Assembly: GCA_003242885.1 (NCBI GenBank)
Contig: QKMZ01000001.1
Location: 557,147-621,146 of the forward strand
Source of the DNA: Candidatus Melainabacteria bacterium
GTDB lineage: Bacteria; Cyanobacteriota; Vampirovibrionia; Obscuribacterales; Obscuribacteraceae
Length of the DNA stretch: 64,000 bases
Direction of reading: 5' to 3'
The notes beneath the pieces are model-generated. The model was not told where the DNA came from and ran no database searches. It was given only the letters and a program-made list of their open reading frames with translations. Shown here in pieces: positions 8,097 through 16,102 of this stretch (the first letter of the stretch is position 1; the number at the start of each line of letters is the position of its first letter). Both the position numbers and the translations under genes were made by a program.

Positions 8097-11000
8097 TTAG
8101 AAACCACCGAGGGCGGCGGCTGATGTTGATCTTCCTGACCAGACTTCTCCAAGGCGCACAGGCTCAAGCATGTTTGCCTCAGGTGTAGGTCGTTTGAAAT
8201 CGTATTTGAGGACACTTGCTTTGGTTTTTCCATCAACAGAACCACTCACTACGAGGTGAGCGCCGGTAGTCGTACTTGTAGCTGCTACGTGTACGGCACC
8301 AGATTCGGTGAATGGATTGAAGCTGGAAGTTTCGCGGAAAGGTGCATCCTTACCGCATCTGCATTGTCCCATGTACACTGCAGGACCTTTGTCCAATGCA
8401 GAGCCGCTGGAGAATACTTTTACGGTTCCACTACCCGCGAGCTGGCTGGCGATGATTGATTTAGCACCACCAAGTGAGCCTGCTATCCATCCCGTGGTCA
8501 AAGAGACACCGCCCGAATAGTCTTTGCCGAATGGGAAGAAGCTCGTGTTGTTTTGAAGCGTATCTGCCGGATTCGTTTGACCTTTTCTGGCCTTTTCGTT
8601 TGGATAGAAAAGGCTATAGGCGAATGTCTTAATTTCGGTAGGGGTGCCAGCGCCTGGTGCCGTAACGATGTCTTCACGACCTGTCACGAAATCGACCATG
8701 CCAGCAGCAACACTAACACCGGACTTATCCTTACCATATGGTTTGAAACTCGCGAAAAGTGTGGGTCCGCTATTAGATCCGGCCAAGGGAATATCGTAGA
8801 CCTTCACTTCATCGGTGATGCCCGCAGGGGAGCCCACGATGAGGTTGTCGGACTGTGTTCCATCAATTTGTGCAGAAGCGACGGTCACACCATTGCGTGC
8901 ACTGGGATCAAACGGCTTGAAGTGCGCAAGCTCCGTTCCGAAAATTCCTTTGCCTAGGATAGATGCTCCAGCGTAAGCGATTACTTCTGGCTCGTGATCT
9001 TTACCGGAACCAACCAGCAAGTCGAGTATGCCGTCACCGTCTACATCGCCCATTGCGACATTGACATTGCCTTCGTAGAAAGGAAATGGAATCACGGAAG
9101 CGACGAGTCGATCATCTTCACCATCGTACACATGAATTTCCGTAGCACGTCCTGGCGCTCCAGGAATCGCTACCGCATATGTAGAAACCGCCGGTATCAC
9201 GTTGATCGTCGACATCAGCCCGTTGTCTTCATGGTTAAGTCGATGGCAGTGAGTTACATAAGTGCCCGTATATTCATCAAACCGAGTCCGGAACGAAAGA
9301 ATACCTGGTGCGTTTACATTCTCTTCTAAGTCAATTTTGGGTGCCGGTGCATTGGCATTGTCGACAGAGAAATTTTCTGGGCCAAAACGCGCACCGTTTG
9401 TTGGATCGTGATACTCGGTCACTTGAAAATCATTGACGTGCACATGAATCGGATGCTCGTCGTTGTTGTAATTGACGAAGTTCCATTCCTCGATGGAATT
9501 CAGTCGCGGCTGGATCAGCGAAGTATTGGGGAATGTCTGTCCATCGAATGCATACATGAACGCTTTCGGGTCATTCTTGTCTGCCAGCGAATTTAGAAAT
9601 CCGCCGTTCATCACAATCTTCCGCTTAACGTCCGGGGTCGCCTTGGAAAGATCAACGTACGATGTGTATGCACCAATCCTCTGACCTTCCGCGAAAGCCG
9701 TCGTCACGCCGCCTGGTTCCACCGCTTTTGCTCTCATGAGCACCTGCGTTGGAAATATGAAGAAGCCATCAAAGTAGCTGATGTACTTTGGATCAATGCT
9801 CATCCTTCCCAACACACCGGGAGGATTCTCGGTTCCATTACTGGTGTACATAACACCGGGGCTGCTGAGCGTCTTGGTCAGATCGTACTGTCCATTATTC
9901 ACAGCAGTTTTTCCGAGATCGGGCATCTCCAAAATGAGCTCGCCTTCTGTCGGAATTGTTACAGCGATCGCAAAGCGAGTCGCCGGCGGAATCAGCAGAC
10001 GCGTGCCATCGACTGTCCGTGGGTAATGAACAGTTGAATAGGGATTGCCATCTTGTCCAACAATGGCGATTTTCGGATGCTTTCCAGTTGCTGTTTCAGT
10101 TAGCTGCACATTCATATAAGCAAGGTCGCTGATATTTGCCAGCACCCATATTTCAGTTTGACCAGCCTTGCTTTTAATTACCGGCTGAAATTGACCATTC
10201 ACTGTGTATTGAACGTCGCGCAAATAGTCGGGAAGCGATGGGTTTTCCGGCAAACCGCCAGCCTTTTTGTCATTGGGTGTGAAGGTTTGAAGATTAGTTG
10301 GGATAAGTGAAAACTGGCCCCTATGATTGCGAACTGATAGTGGACCTTCATACCAGATGGTGGCAAATTTGGTGCCTTTCTTAGATTCGTTGAAATTGAC
10401 CGGCATTTGCGAAGGGCGATATTTGCCACTTTCCAGTTCACCTTTTTTCGGCGGGACTAGTGTGTTGAGCCACATCGGCCACATCGTGTTGTTGAGGTCT
10501 GCAGAGCCGCCTGCGCGATCAAAGACGAAGTTGTATTGGAGCGCCATGTTGCGGACAGGAATTTTGTTGTCAGTGACAAGAGGAATATTGCCATCCGTCT
10601 TTCCAACTGCAAGCATGCCGGCTAGCCCACAATAAGTCTGCGGCGACGTAAGCCCATGAAGATGACAGTGGTACCAGTACAATCCTTGCGGCATGTTCTT
10701 CGGAATGTCGTAGGTGTAGGTGTTGGTCATGCCCGGCGGAATGTCCAACATGACATTGTCCGCGTTTCCTTTCGGACTGATGTGGGCTCCATGAATATGG
10801 AGATTTATCGGTGACTCTTTCATCTGCGGTGGGGTCAGTGGAATCGGCTGACCCTCGGCTGTATATGATGGAATGAAATAATCTTTGATTGTCAGATTTT
10901 TGAGTTCATTCTCAAAGTGGACGATCATTTTTTCGCCCGGAAAAACTTTGAGCGTCGGGGCTGGATAAAGATTGGTGGCAGAATTCTGTCCATCTGATGC

Positions 11001-11303
11001 ACTGCCTCGGATTACTTCGTAGCTGAAGAGAAGAAAGTTGTTGACCGGCTTGGCTACTGTGTCGAGCTTTGCTTGTCCTTGTCTTGCTGTAAGTCGAACT
11101 TCGAGGACGCCGTCCTTGCTCGCTAGTACAACTGGCTCTTTAAAATCTTGACGAGTAGAGATGTCTGATTTTTTGCCAGAAGTTTTTTTGACTGAAGTTG
11201 TTTTGACAACCGTTTTCCCTAAAGCAGCTTCGCCAGACCAGGCAAACGACATACAAAGGGTTGTGACACTTAGAAGTAAGCTGTACACGCGAGCATTTGA
11301 CAT
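8097..11303 (-). CDS. Exported multicopper oxidase with C-terminal FG-GAP repeat domain
   Basis: Secreted or periplasmic copper oxidase of 1068 residues. The start is ATG 11303, preceded by AAAGGA and followed by a clear signal peptide (MSNARVYSLLLSVTTLCMSF). All copper sites are visible: LHIHGAH and WYHCHLHGL in the first cupredoxin domain, HPIHVHVND and THCHRLNHEDNGLM in the last. The final third (from about residue 690) contains FG-GAP/VCBS-like units such as DVDGDGILDLLVG, predicted to form a beta-propeller that binds surfaces or calcium. Multicopper oxidases couple one-electron oxidation of metals, phenols or bilirubin-like substrates to O2 reduction. The propeller fusion is not the common architecture. 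The substrate is unknown; fold and copper binding are confident. Confidence 0.92.
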   Translation of the reverse strand: MSNARVYSLLLSVTTLCMSFAWSGEAALGKTVVKTTSVKKTSGKKSDISTRQDFKEPVVLASKDGVLEVRLTARQGQAKLDTVAKPVNNFLLFSYEVIRGSASDGQNSATNLYPAPTLKVFPGEKMIVHFENELKNLTIKDYFIPSYTAEGQPIPLTPPQMKESPINLHIHGAHISPKGNADNVMLDIPPGMTNTYTYDIPKNMPQGLYWYHCHLHGLTSPQTYCGLAGMLAVGKTDGNIPLVTDNKIPVRNMALQYNFVFDRAGGSADLNNTMWPMWLNTLVPPKKGELESGKYRPSQMPVNFNESKKGTKFATIWYEGPLSVRNHRGQFSLIPTNLQTFTPNDKKAGGLPENPSLPDYLRDVQYTVNGQFQPVIKSKAGQTEIWVLANISDLAYMNVQLTETATGKHPKIAIVGQDGNPYSTVHYPRTVDGTRLLIPPATRFAIAVTIPTEGELILEMPDLGKTAVNNGQYDLTKTLSSPGVMYTSNGTENPPGVLGRMSIDPKYISYFDGFFIFPTQVLMRAKAVEPGGVTTAFAEGQRIGAYTSYVDLSKATPDVKRKIVMNGGFLNSLADKNDPKAFMYAFDGQTFPNTSLIQPRLNSIEEWNFVNYNNDEHPIHVHVNDFQVTEYHDPTNGARFGPENFSVDNANAPAPKIDLEENVNAPGILSFRTRFDEYTGTYVTHCHRLNHEDNGLMSTINVIPAVSTYAVAIPGAPGRATEIHVYDGEDDRLVASVIPFPFYEGNVNVAMGDVDGDGILDLLVGSGKDHEPEVIAYAGASILGKGIFGTELAHFKPFDPSARNGVTVASAQIDGTQSDNLIVGSPAGITDEVKVYDIPLAGSNSGPTLFASFKPYGKDKSGVSVAAGMVDFVTGREDIVTAPGAGTPTEIKTFAYSLFYPNEKARKGQTNPADTLQNNTSFFPFGKDYSGGVSLTTGWIAGSLGGAKSIIASQLAGSGTVKVFSSGSALDKGPAVYMGQCRCGKDAPFRETSSFNPFTESGAVHVAATSTTTGAHLVVSGSVDGKTKASVLKYDFKRPTPEANMLEPVRLGEVWSGRSTSAAALGGF

Positions 11304-11489
11304 GAAGGGAAGTCCTTTGTGGGAGTTATGCAATGCGATTGTTCGTATGTTTTTTTCGCACCGCGTATGGTGCGCATCAGTTTCAACGAGCAGCAACAGA
11401 GTCACGCACCTTGTGGAAGCTGTTCAGCACGAACAATTTGGAAATTATGCGAGGTCGAGCGATCATAGTTTGATTTCGACGTGTGCGGC

Positions 11490-12065
11490 TCAACGGCCCT
11501 CGCCTTTGACGAACACACTGATAGATACAATCGCACCGGTCTTGGAATCAACAGTAACTACTTTCTTGCCATCCTTGCCTACGACGCGAAAGTCAAAGAC
11601 AAGCTTACCTTCTGTTCCTGATTCCCATAAAAGAAGTTCCCAGGCCTCAACAGTGCCTGGGTACGCCTCGAGAGCTTTCTGCTGGGTCTGTTCTCTCGTC
11701 AGCTTCGGTTCTTTGAGTCTAGCAAGGTCTTTAGCGTTGGTGGTTTTGATGGTTTTGCCATCTTTGCCAAGGGACTCAATCAAAATACCGATATTAGTCT
11801 TCTTACCTGTGTTTCCGTCCAACTCTACTTCGCTAATTCTTCCATCTTTGCCTTTTATGTAATAAGCGTATTCCGGAATGCCATCTTCAATTTGCAGATC
11901 CCAACAAAGTAATTTTCCTGGGACCAACTTCAATGAAGCTTCCTTTGCCTTTTTCTCTGAAATTTTAGCTGTTGCGGTTTTGGTTGTCTTTCCTTCATCG
12001 GCCGCAAATGTTGGACCACAACCGACGGCAATTGCCAAAGCCAAAAGCGAAGACAAAAATTTCAT
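11490..12065 (-). CDS. Exported PepSY-like domain protein
   Basis: Small exported protein of 191 residues starting at ATG 12065 with GGAGG upstream. A signal peptide (KFLSSLLALAIAVGCGPTFA) precedes two PepSY-like repeats: one around residues 35-85 with YAYYIKGKDGRISEVELD, one around 120-185 ending FDFRVVGKDGKKVVTVDSKT. A cysteine in the signal region (VGCGPT) raises the option of a lipoprotein, though the lipobox is not ideal. PepSY domains usually act as protease inhibitors or protein-interaction modules in the envelope. It lies upstream of the multicopper oxidase on the same strand with a gap of about 190 nt, so shared regulation is possible but not shown. Confidence 0.7.
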   Translation of the reverse strand: MKFLSSLLALAIAVGCGPTFAADEGKTTKTATAKISEKKAKEASLKLVPGKLLCWDLQIEDGIPEYAYYIKGKDGRISEVELDGNTGKKTNIGILIESLGKDGKTIKTTNAKDLARLKEPKLTREQTQQKALEAYPGTVEAWELLLWESGTEGKLVFDFRVVGKDGKKVVTVDSKTGAIVSISVFVKGEGR

Positions 12066-12214
12066 AGACCCTCCAGGAATGTACAATCGGTGCGTGCCAA
12101 AGAAGACCATATTTTACATCAGATGGATGTGCATAAGGTGGACACAAGATTTATTTCTGGTGGGTTAGTCTTCTGTTTGCGATAATGACGCAGACTCAAC
12201 GTAAGGGGCGAACA

Positions 12215-13237
12215 ATGAATCGAATGTTTTGTAAACTAGCTGTTTTTGGCATCATCGCGCTGAGATTCATTGCCACAACAGAGCCAGCGGGTGCTGACAA
12301 TCCGTCCGGAAAGTTTACAAGTTATCCCGTTCCGCATGCCTCCCCGCATGGCATCGTTTACTTTGGCCAAGGTCCATTGAAGGGTGTGTGGTACACGAAT
12401 TCTACTCGCGATGCAAAGTCGGGCGCAGTAGAATTTTCGCGCAAAATCGGAAAGACGATTTTTCATGCGACTCCAACCGCGGCCGCTGTGGCAGGGTCGA
12501 TCAACTTTTACTCGGGCAAAGAGCCACTTTGGTTCACGGAGACTGGCGCCAACAAGATTGCACGAATCGATGCATCAAAAAAGATCACTGAGTTTGCAAT
12601 CCCGACGGCAGACAGCAAGCCGTTTGATATCCAGCACGGACCTGACGACGAGAGTATGTGGTTTACGGAATCTGCAGCCGGTAAGATCGGGCGAATCGAT
12701 TCAACTGGAAAGATTACGGAGTTCAAGGTCGGAGAGGCAAGCGCTGAGCCGACGTCTCTTATGGCGCAAGACGGCGTAATTTGGTTTACCGAAGTTGGGA
12801 GTGGACGGATTGGACGTCTAACCACTTCAGGGGAAGTCAAACACTTCTCCACAGGTAAAGGCCGGCTCACAGGCGACATCACAAATAGCAACGACGGTGC
12901 GTTGTGGGCTCCGAAGTTGTCTTCTGTCGTACGGTTGAAAACAGACGGCACTCTAGATGAGTTTCCTCTTGCGGGCGTTGTTAACACCGGCGCTATTTTC
13001 GGAAACGGAGACGGTGTCTACATCGGAGCAATGAAATCGGACGGACGGGGAGCGATCTTATCGATCGATGGCACTGGTAAGGTGCACGAATATAATCTTC
13101 CGAGTAAATATCTGATGCCTGCCGCAATGGCCATCGATCCCGATGGCGGGTTTTTCATGACTGTAAGCAGCAGCAGACCTGGGCAATCTGTTTCGATGAT
13201 CTGGCGGTTGCAATTAGACTCGACGAAGAAAAAGTAA
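12215..13237 (+). CDS. Exported virginiamycin B lyase-like (Vgb/SMP-30 type) beta-propeller protein
   Basis: Predicted secreted beta-propeller of 340 residues. The start is taken as ATG 12215, with AAGGGG about 9 nt upstream; an ATG at 12185 is in frame but has no ribosome site. A signal peptide (MFCKLAVFGIIALRFIATT) is followed by repeated blades of the form xxWFTExxxxKIGRID...GKITEF, seen at least four times, the hallmark of streptogramin lyase-like proteins. Most environmental members are not antibiotic lyases, and the catalytic histidines of true Vgb were not traced. It stands alone between oppositely oriented genes and ends 15 nt before the convergent stop of the next gene. Fold is confident, function is not. 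Confidence 0.8.
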   Translation: MNRMFCKLAVFGIIALRFIATTEPAGADNPSGKFTSYPVPHASPHGIVYFGQGPLKGVWYTNSTRDAKSGAVEFSRKIGKTIFHATPTAAAVAGSINFYSGKEPLWFTETGANKIARIDASKKITEFAIPTADSKPFDIQHGPDDESMWFTESAAGKIGRIDSTGKITEFKVGEASAEPTSLMAQDGVIWFTEVGSGRIGRLTTSGEVKHFSTGKGRLTGDITNSNDGALWAPKLSSVVRLKTDGTLDEFPLAGVVNTGAIFGNGDGVYIGAMKSDGRGAILSIDGTGKVHEYNLPSKYLMPAAMAIDPDGGFFMTVSSSRPGQSVSMIWRLQLDSTKKK

Positions 13238-13252
13238 CGTCCCTGCACCAAC

Positions 13253-15784
13253 TCAATCGACAGCCTTCAACAGTTCATAAAAACCAACATTGCTGCTTCG
13301 CAAAACAGCGCGCAAATCAAAAAGCATAGTCAGGCGGTTGTTGACCATTTTGATGGTTTCAGACCACCAGTGGTGCGCTTTTCCTTCAGCAGAGAGCTTT
13401 TGAACTTCTGAGTCTTTGTTGATGTTTACGCTCAAAACCTTCGACTCTTTCCAGTACTTGATCAATGTTTCTCTTCTGGACAGATTCAACTTCGAATCTG
13501 GCGCTACCGAATTGAGATATTGAAACGTAACTGGAGACAAATCGAGTCGCTCGGAATATTTTCCGAAGGCAGCTCCCAGGGCATTTGGCTTGGCTTTGTC
13601 TGGCCGCCATCCGCCATGTTGCTCAAGCATAGAGAGTGCTGCCATGCCGGTGCCGATTGCCGAAGTAGTGATGACTGTATAGTTTGCCGCTTTTACATCC
13701 TGTGGTTTGCCTGTTAGGCCAAGCGAAGTTGCAACCAGACCGAGTATGCCTCCCTGCAGAAAGTTGAGATTGTCTGTCAATTGAGTCACCCTGTTCTTAA
13801 GCCTTTCCATGCGGTTAAGGGCTTTGAACTCCGAGTCAATTTCGTGCCCGATCTCATCGGCGTCAGTAATCAAAGAAAGGAAACCTTCAAGCACTTGTCT
13901 TGTGATCAGCAGCTTGGCGTCCTCGTCCGTTTGCCGATCAGTGGTCATCAATCCGTGCACTCCGAGCAGTGTTGCTGCAGCATTAGCAGATGGGGTGAGC
14001 CCTGAATTGGCATCAGGAGGACTTGCAGCGATGGTCGCAGGCCAGGCTTTACGCAATAAATCCAGCAGCTCCACGTCGAACTCATTCAACTGCTGGCGCA
14101 GTGAAGTTAGAAGGGCGATACGATTGACGACTAATTTGATTGTGTCGTGCTTGCACGACGGCATACTTCCGAGCCGTTCAAGGGTGCGTCGATCCTTGAG
14201 ATCAACTGTAGCAACAGATCTTTTATCCCATAGTTCCATCAGGCACTGACGCCTGGTTTTGCCATCAGTTCTTTCGGGAGCGGGTGAATTCAGATAGTCC
14301 ATGACCAAGGGAGAAAACCCTTTTTCAGTAGCAGGTCTCAGATTGAAAAAGTCGGCCAGTGAGTTTGGTCCGGTTTCATTTTTTCGCCAGCCCCCGTGCA
14401 TTGCCAAAAGTGAGGCACCCGTGAGAAGAAGACCAATCCCGCCCGAAACAAGCAAAAGCTCGCCGCCTGTATTTGGAAATTTTTTCAAATAACAATAGCT
14501 GGCTGTAGAGCCGAAAACACCGTTTTGTATGAAGTTTGCTTCGAATATCTTTTGCGTCAAGCCTGACTGCCTGTCTGTCAGCTGTGCCAGTACCACGTCA
14601 GCTTGATAATTGAGCTCTTTCTGACACCTATCGCCGGCGACAGCCATATCGAGACCGCCCGAAATCAATGTCTCCAAAAGCGTGATTTGCAATTCCCGCT
14701 TTCTCTCACTATCTTCGCCGGACGCATTAAGCGAGTTTAGCTCAGCTAGTAAGGGCTCCAAGTGAAGCAGGCGAGCTGCATGATCAGCATTTTTTCCAAG
14801 AGATGGTGAGGCGCCGATTCTAGTACTTGAAGGCGGGTAGTCGACAGTTGTACTGCCCCTTGCTTGGTTAAGCAAGGAGAGAAGATCGGAATTGAAACCT
14901 TCAATCGTGGTGTAGAGAGACCAAAGCAAAGTGAGACGTCCATTGAGATAGCCTTGACTCCTGGCTTTTCCGTCATCTATGCCGGAGAGAGTCTTTCTAT
15001 TTGCCATGTCCGCTTTATAGTATTGCTTCCATTCCGCGTTGAGAACCTCTCTGCGTGTGCGGCTTTCGCCGGGTGCCGGCGAGTCCAGATACCGCATAAC
15101 CAGTGGTGGCAGATCGGAGCCATCAACAGGCTTGCCATTGACGTAAGACGACATAAATGCAGGCGGAGTAAGGTGCTTTGCTTTAGCAACTTTTCCGTAG
15201 AGAATCCCGAGAGTGGGCAAGGTAGTACCCACTCCACCACTGACCAGTGCTTGAGTCGATTCCGCAACAAATTTATTGTGCAGATCGCTGACACTGGCTG
15301 TAATTCCCAAGACGCCAGACTGCGTGAAATTCACAGCATTGAAAACTTGATTTACAGAGTTTTCTTTGCGTTGCTGTCGCATGATGGCATCATAGGCATA
15401 CGCAATCTCGAATTCTAAACGGCTTTCGGCAGCCTGCGTTTGCAGATCGGCTTCGAAAATCTTGCGCAGTACCTGGGCCCTGTAATTATTGAGTTGATGC
15501 CGATCGCTGCCGGAATTAGCTCCGATTGTGCGCAGAGAAATAATTTGTTCTACTTGTTGGCGAATGCCAAGAATGTCTGCTGTCTGAGCTGCACTTGTGG
15601 TCAGTACGTTGTCGCCAGGCAGGGCACCCTTCAGAGGTATGGCACCGTCTGTAGTATCGGCTGCTGCCGCAAGGTACCATGGTTGAACGAGCAAGCAAGC
15701 CGAAATGCAAACTGCATTTCGCAAGAATCGGGAAATGAACTTGTGAAAACCTGTAGACGCCAAAGAATCGTCCAGCCGTTGCAA
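13253..15784 (-). CDS. Unrecognised exported protein of three tandem modules (paralogue A)
   Basis: I do not recognise the family. The 843 residues begin with a long signal-like segment (RNAVCISACLLVQPWYLAAA) and consist of three copies of a roughly 250-residue module. Each module has a helical lead, an N-F-T/I/L-Q-x-G-V/I-L/F-G motif (NFTQSGVLGI, NFIQNGVFGS, NFLQGGILGL), a hydrophobic pair of helices, then Y-L-N/D-S-x-A-P with TRR...W (YLDSPAPGESRTRREVL, YLNSPAPERTDGKTRRQCL, YLNSVAPDSKLNLSRRETL). A closing helix ends in ELLxLL. The same module occurs three times in the divergent neighbour at 16103. The start TTG 15784 is uncertain because no good ribosome site precedes it. Probably membrane-associated; role unknown. 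Confidence 0.8.
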   Translation of the reverse strand: MQRLDDSLASTGFHKFISRFLRNAVCISACLLVQPWYLAAAADTTDGAIPLKGALPGDNVLTTSAAQTADILGIRQQVEQIISLRTIGANSGSDRHQLNNYRAQVLRKIFEADLQTQAAESRLEFEIAYAYDAIMRQQRKENSVNQVFNAVNFTQSGVLGITASVSDLHNKFVAESTQALVSGGVGTTLPTLGILYGKVAKAKHLTPPAFMSSYVNGKPVDGSDLPPLVMRYLDSPAPGESRTRREVLNAEWKQYYKADMANRKTLSGIDDGKARSQGYLNGRLTLLWSLYTTIEGFNSDLLSLLNQARGSTTVDYPPSSTRIGASPSLGKNADHAARLLHLEPLLAELNSLNASGEDSERKRELQITLLETLISGGLDMAVAGDRCQKELNYQADVVLAQLTDRQSGLTQKIFEANFIQNGVFGSTASYCYLKKFPNTGGELLLVSGGIGLLLTGASLLAMHGGWRKNETGPNSLADFFNLRPATEKGFSPLVMDYLNSPAPERTDGKTRRQCLMELWDKRSVATVDLKDRRTLERLGSMPSCKHDTIKLVVNRIALLTSLRQQLNEFDVELLDLLRKAWPATIAASPPDANSGLTPSANAAATLLGVHGLMTTDRQTDEDAKLLITRQVLEGFLSLITDADEIGHEIDSEFKALNRMERLKNRVTQLTDNLNFLQGGILGLVATSLGLTGKPQDVKAANYTVITTSAIGTGMAALSMLEQHGGWRPDKAKPNALGAAFGKYSERLDLSPVTFQYLNSVAPDSKLNLSRRETLIKYWKESKVLSVNINKDSEVQKLSAEGKAHHWWSETIKMVNNRLTMLFDLRAVLRSSNVGFYELLKAVD

Positions 15785-16102
15785 AATAAGCTATTTAATT
15801 GATCCCTCTGCAATTGAATCATCTTGACTAGCGCACGGCTAGCTTAAACTTACCGTTCAGGACTTATTTGGGTGCGAAACCGGTGATGTTGGAGACCATA
15901 GGGATAACGCCTTCCGGAATGCCGATCGTTACTGCACCTGTGTTTAGGAATGTCTTGGCGGCTTCGGTGATGAATTTTTTGCTCCGGAGGGTTTTTTCAA
16001 TCCGAACGATTCTCATATGAGAGCAATCTTGCCAAGAACATAATCGCTGGCGCATATGGTTCAATTGGCAGGCTCAACGACCGCATCGACTCAAAGAATC
16101 CC
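15785..16102. other. Divergent intergenic region between the two three-module paralogues
   Basis: This 318-bp gap must hold promoters for both divergent genes. I see no convincing palindrome. A minus-strand reading frame from ATG 16016 to 15864 would encode a 50-residue peptide (MRIVRIEKTLRSKKFITEAA at its start, ending ITGFAPK), but it lacks a ribosome site and lies in the likely leader of paralogue A. It is recorded only as a possible small ORF or leader remnant. Confidence 0.3.

Noticed and set aside
7469..8245. 258-codon minus-strand frame overlapping yfhO
   Set aside because: It lies on the same strand but in a different frame within yfhO and the 3' end of the oxidase gene. It has no domain or ribosome site and its composition is that of an out-of-frame shadow.
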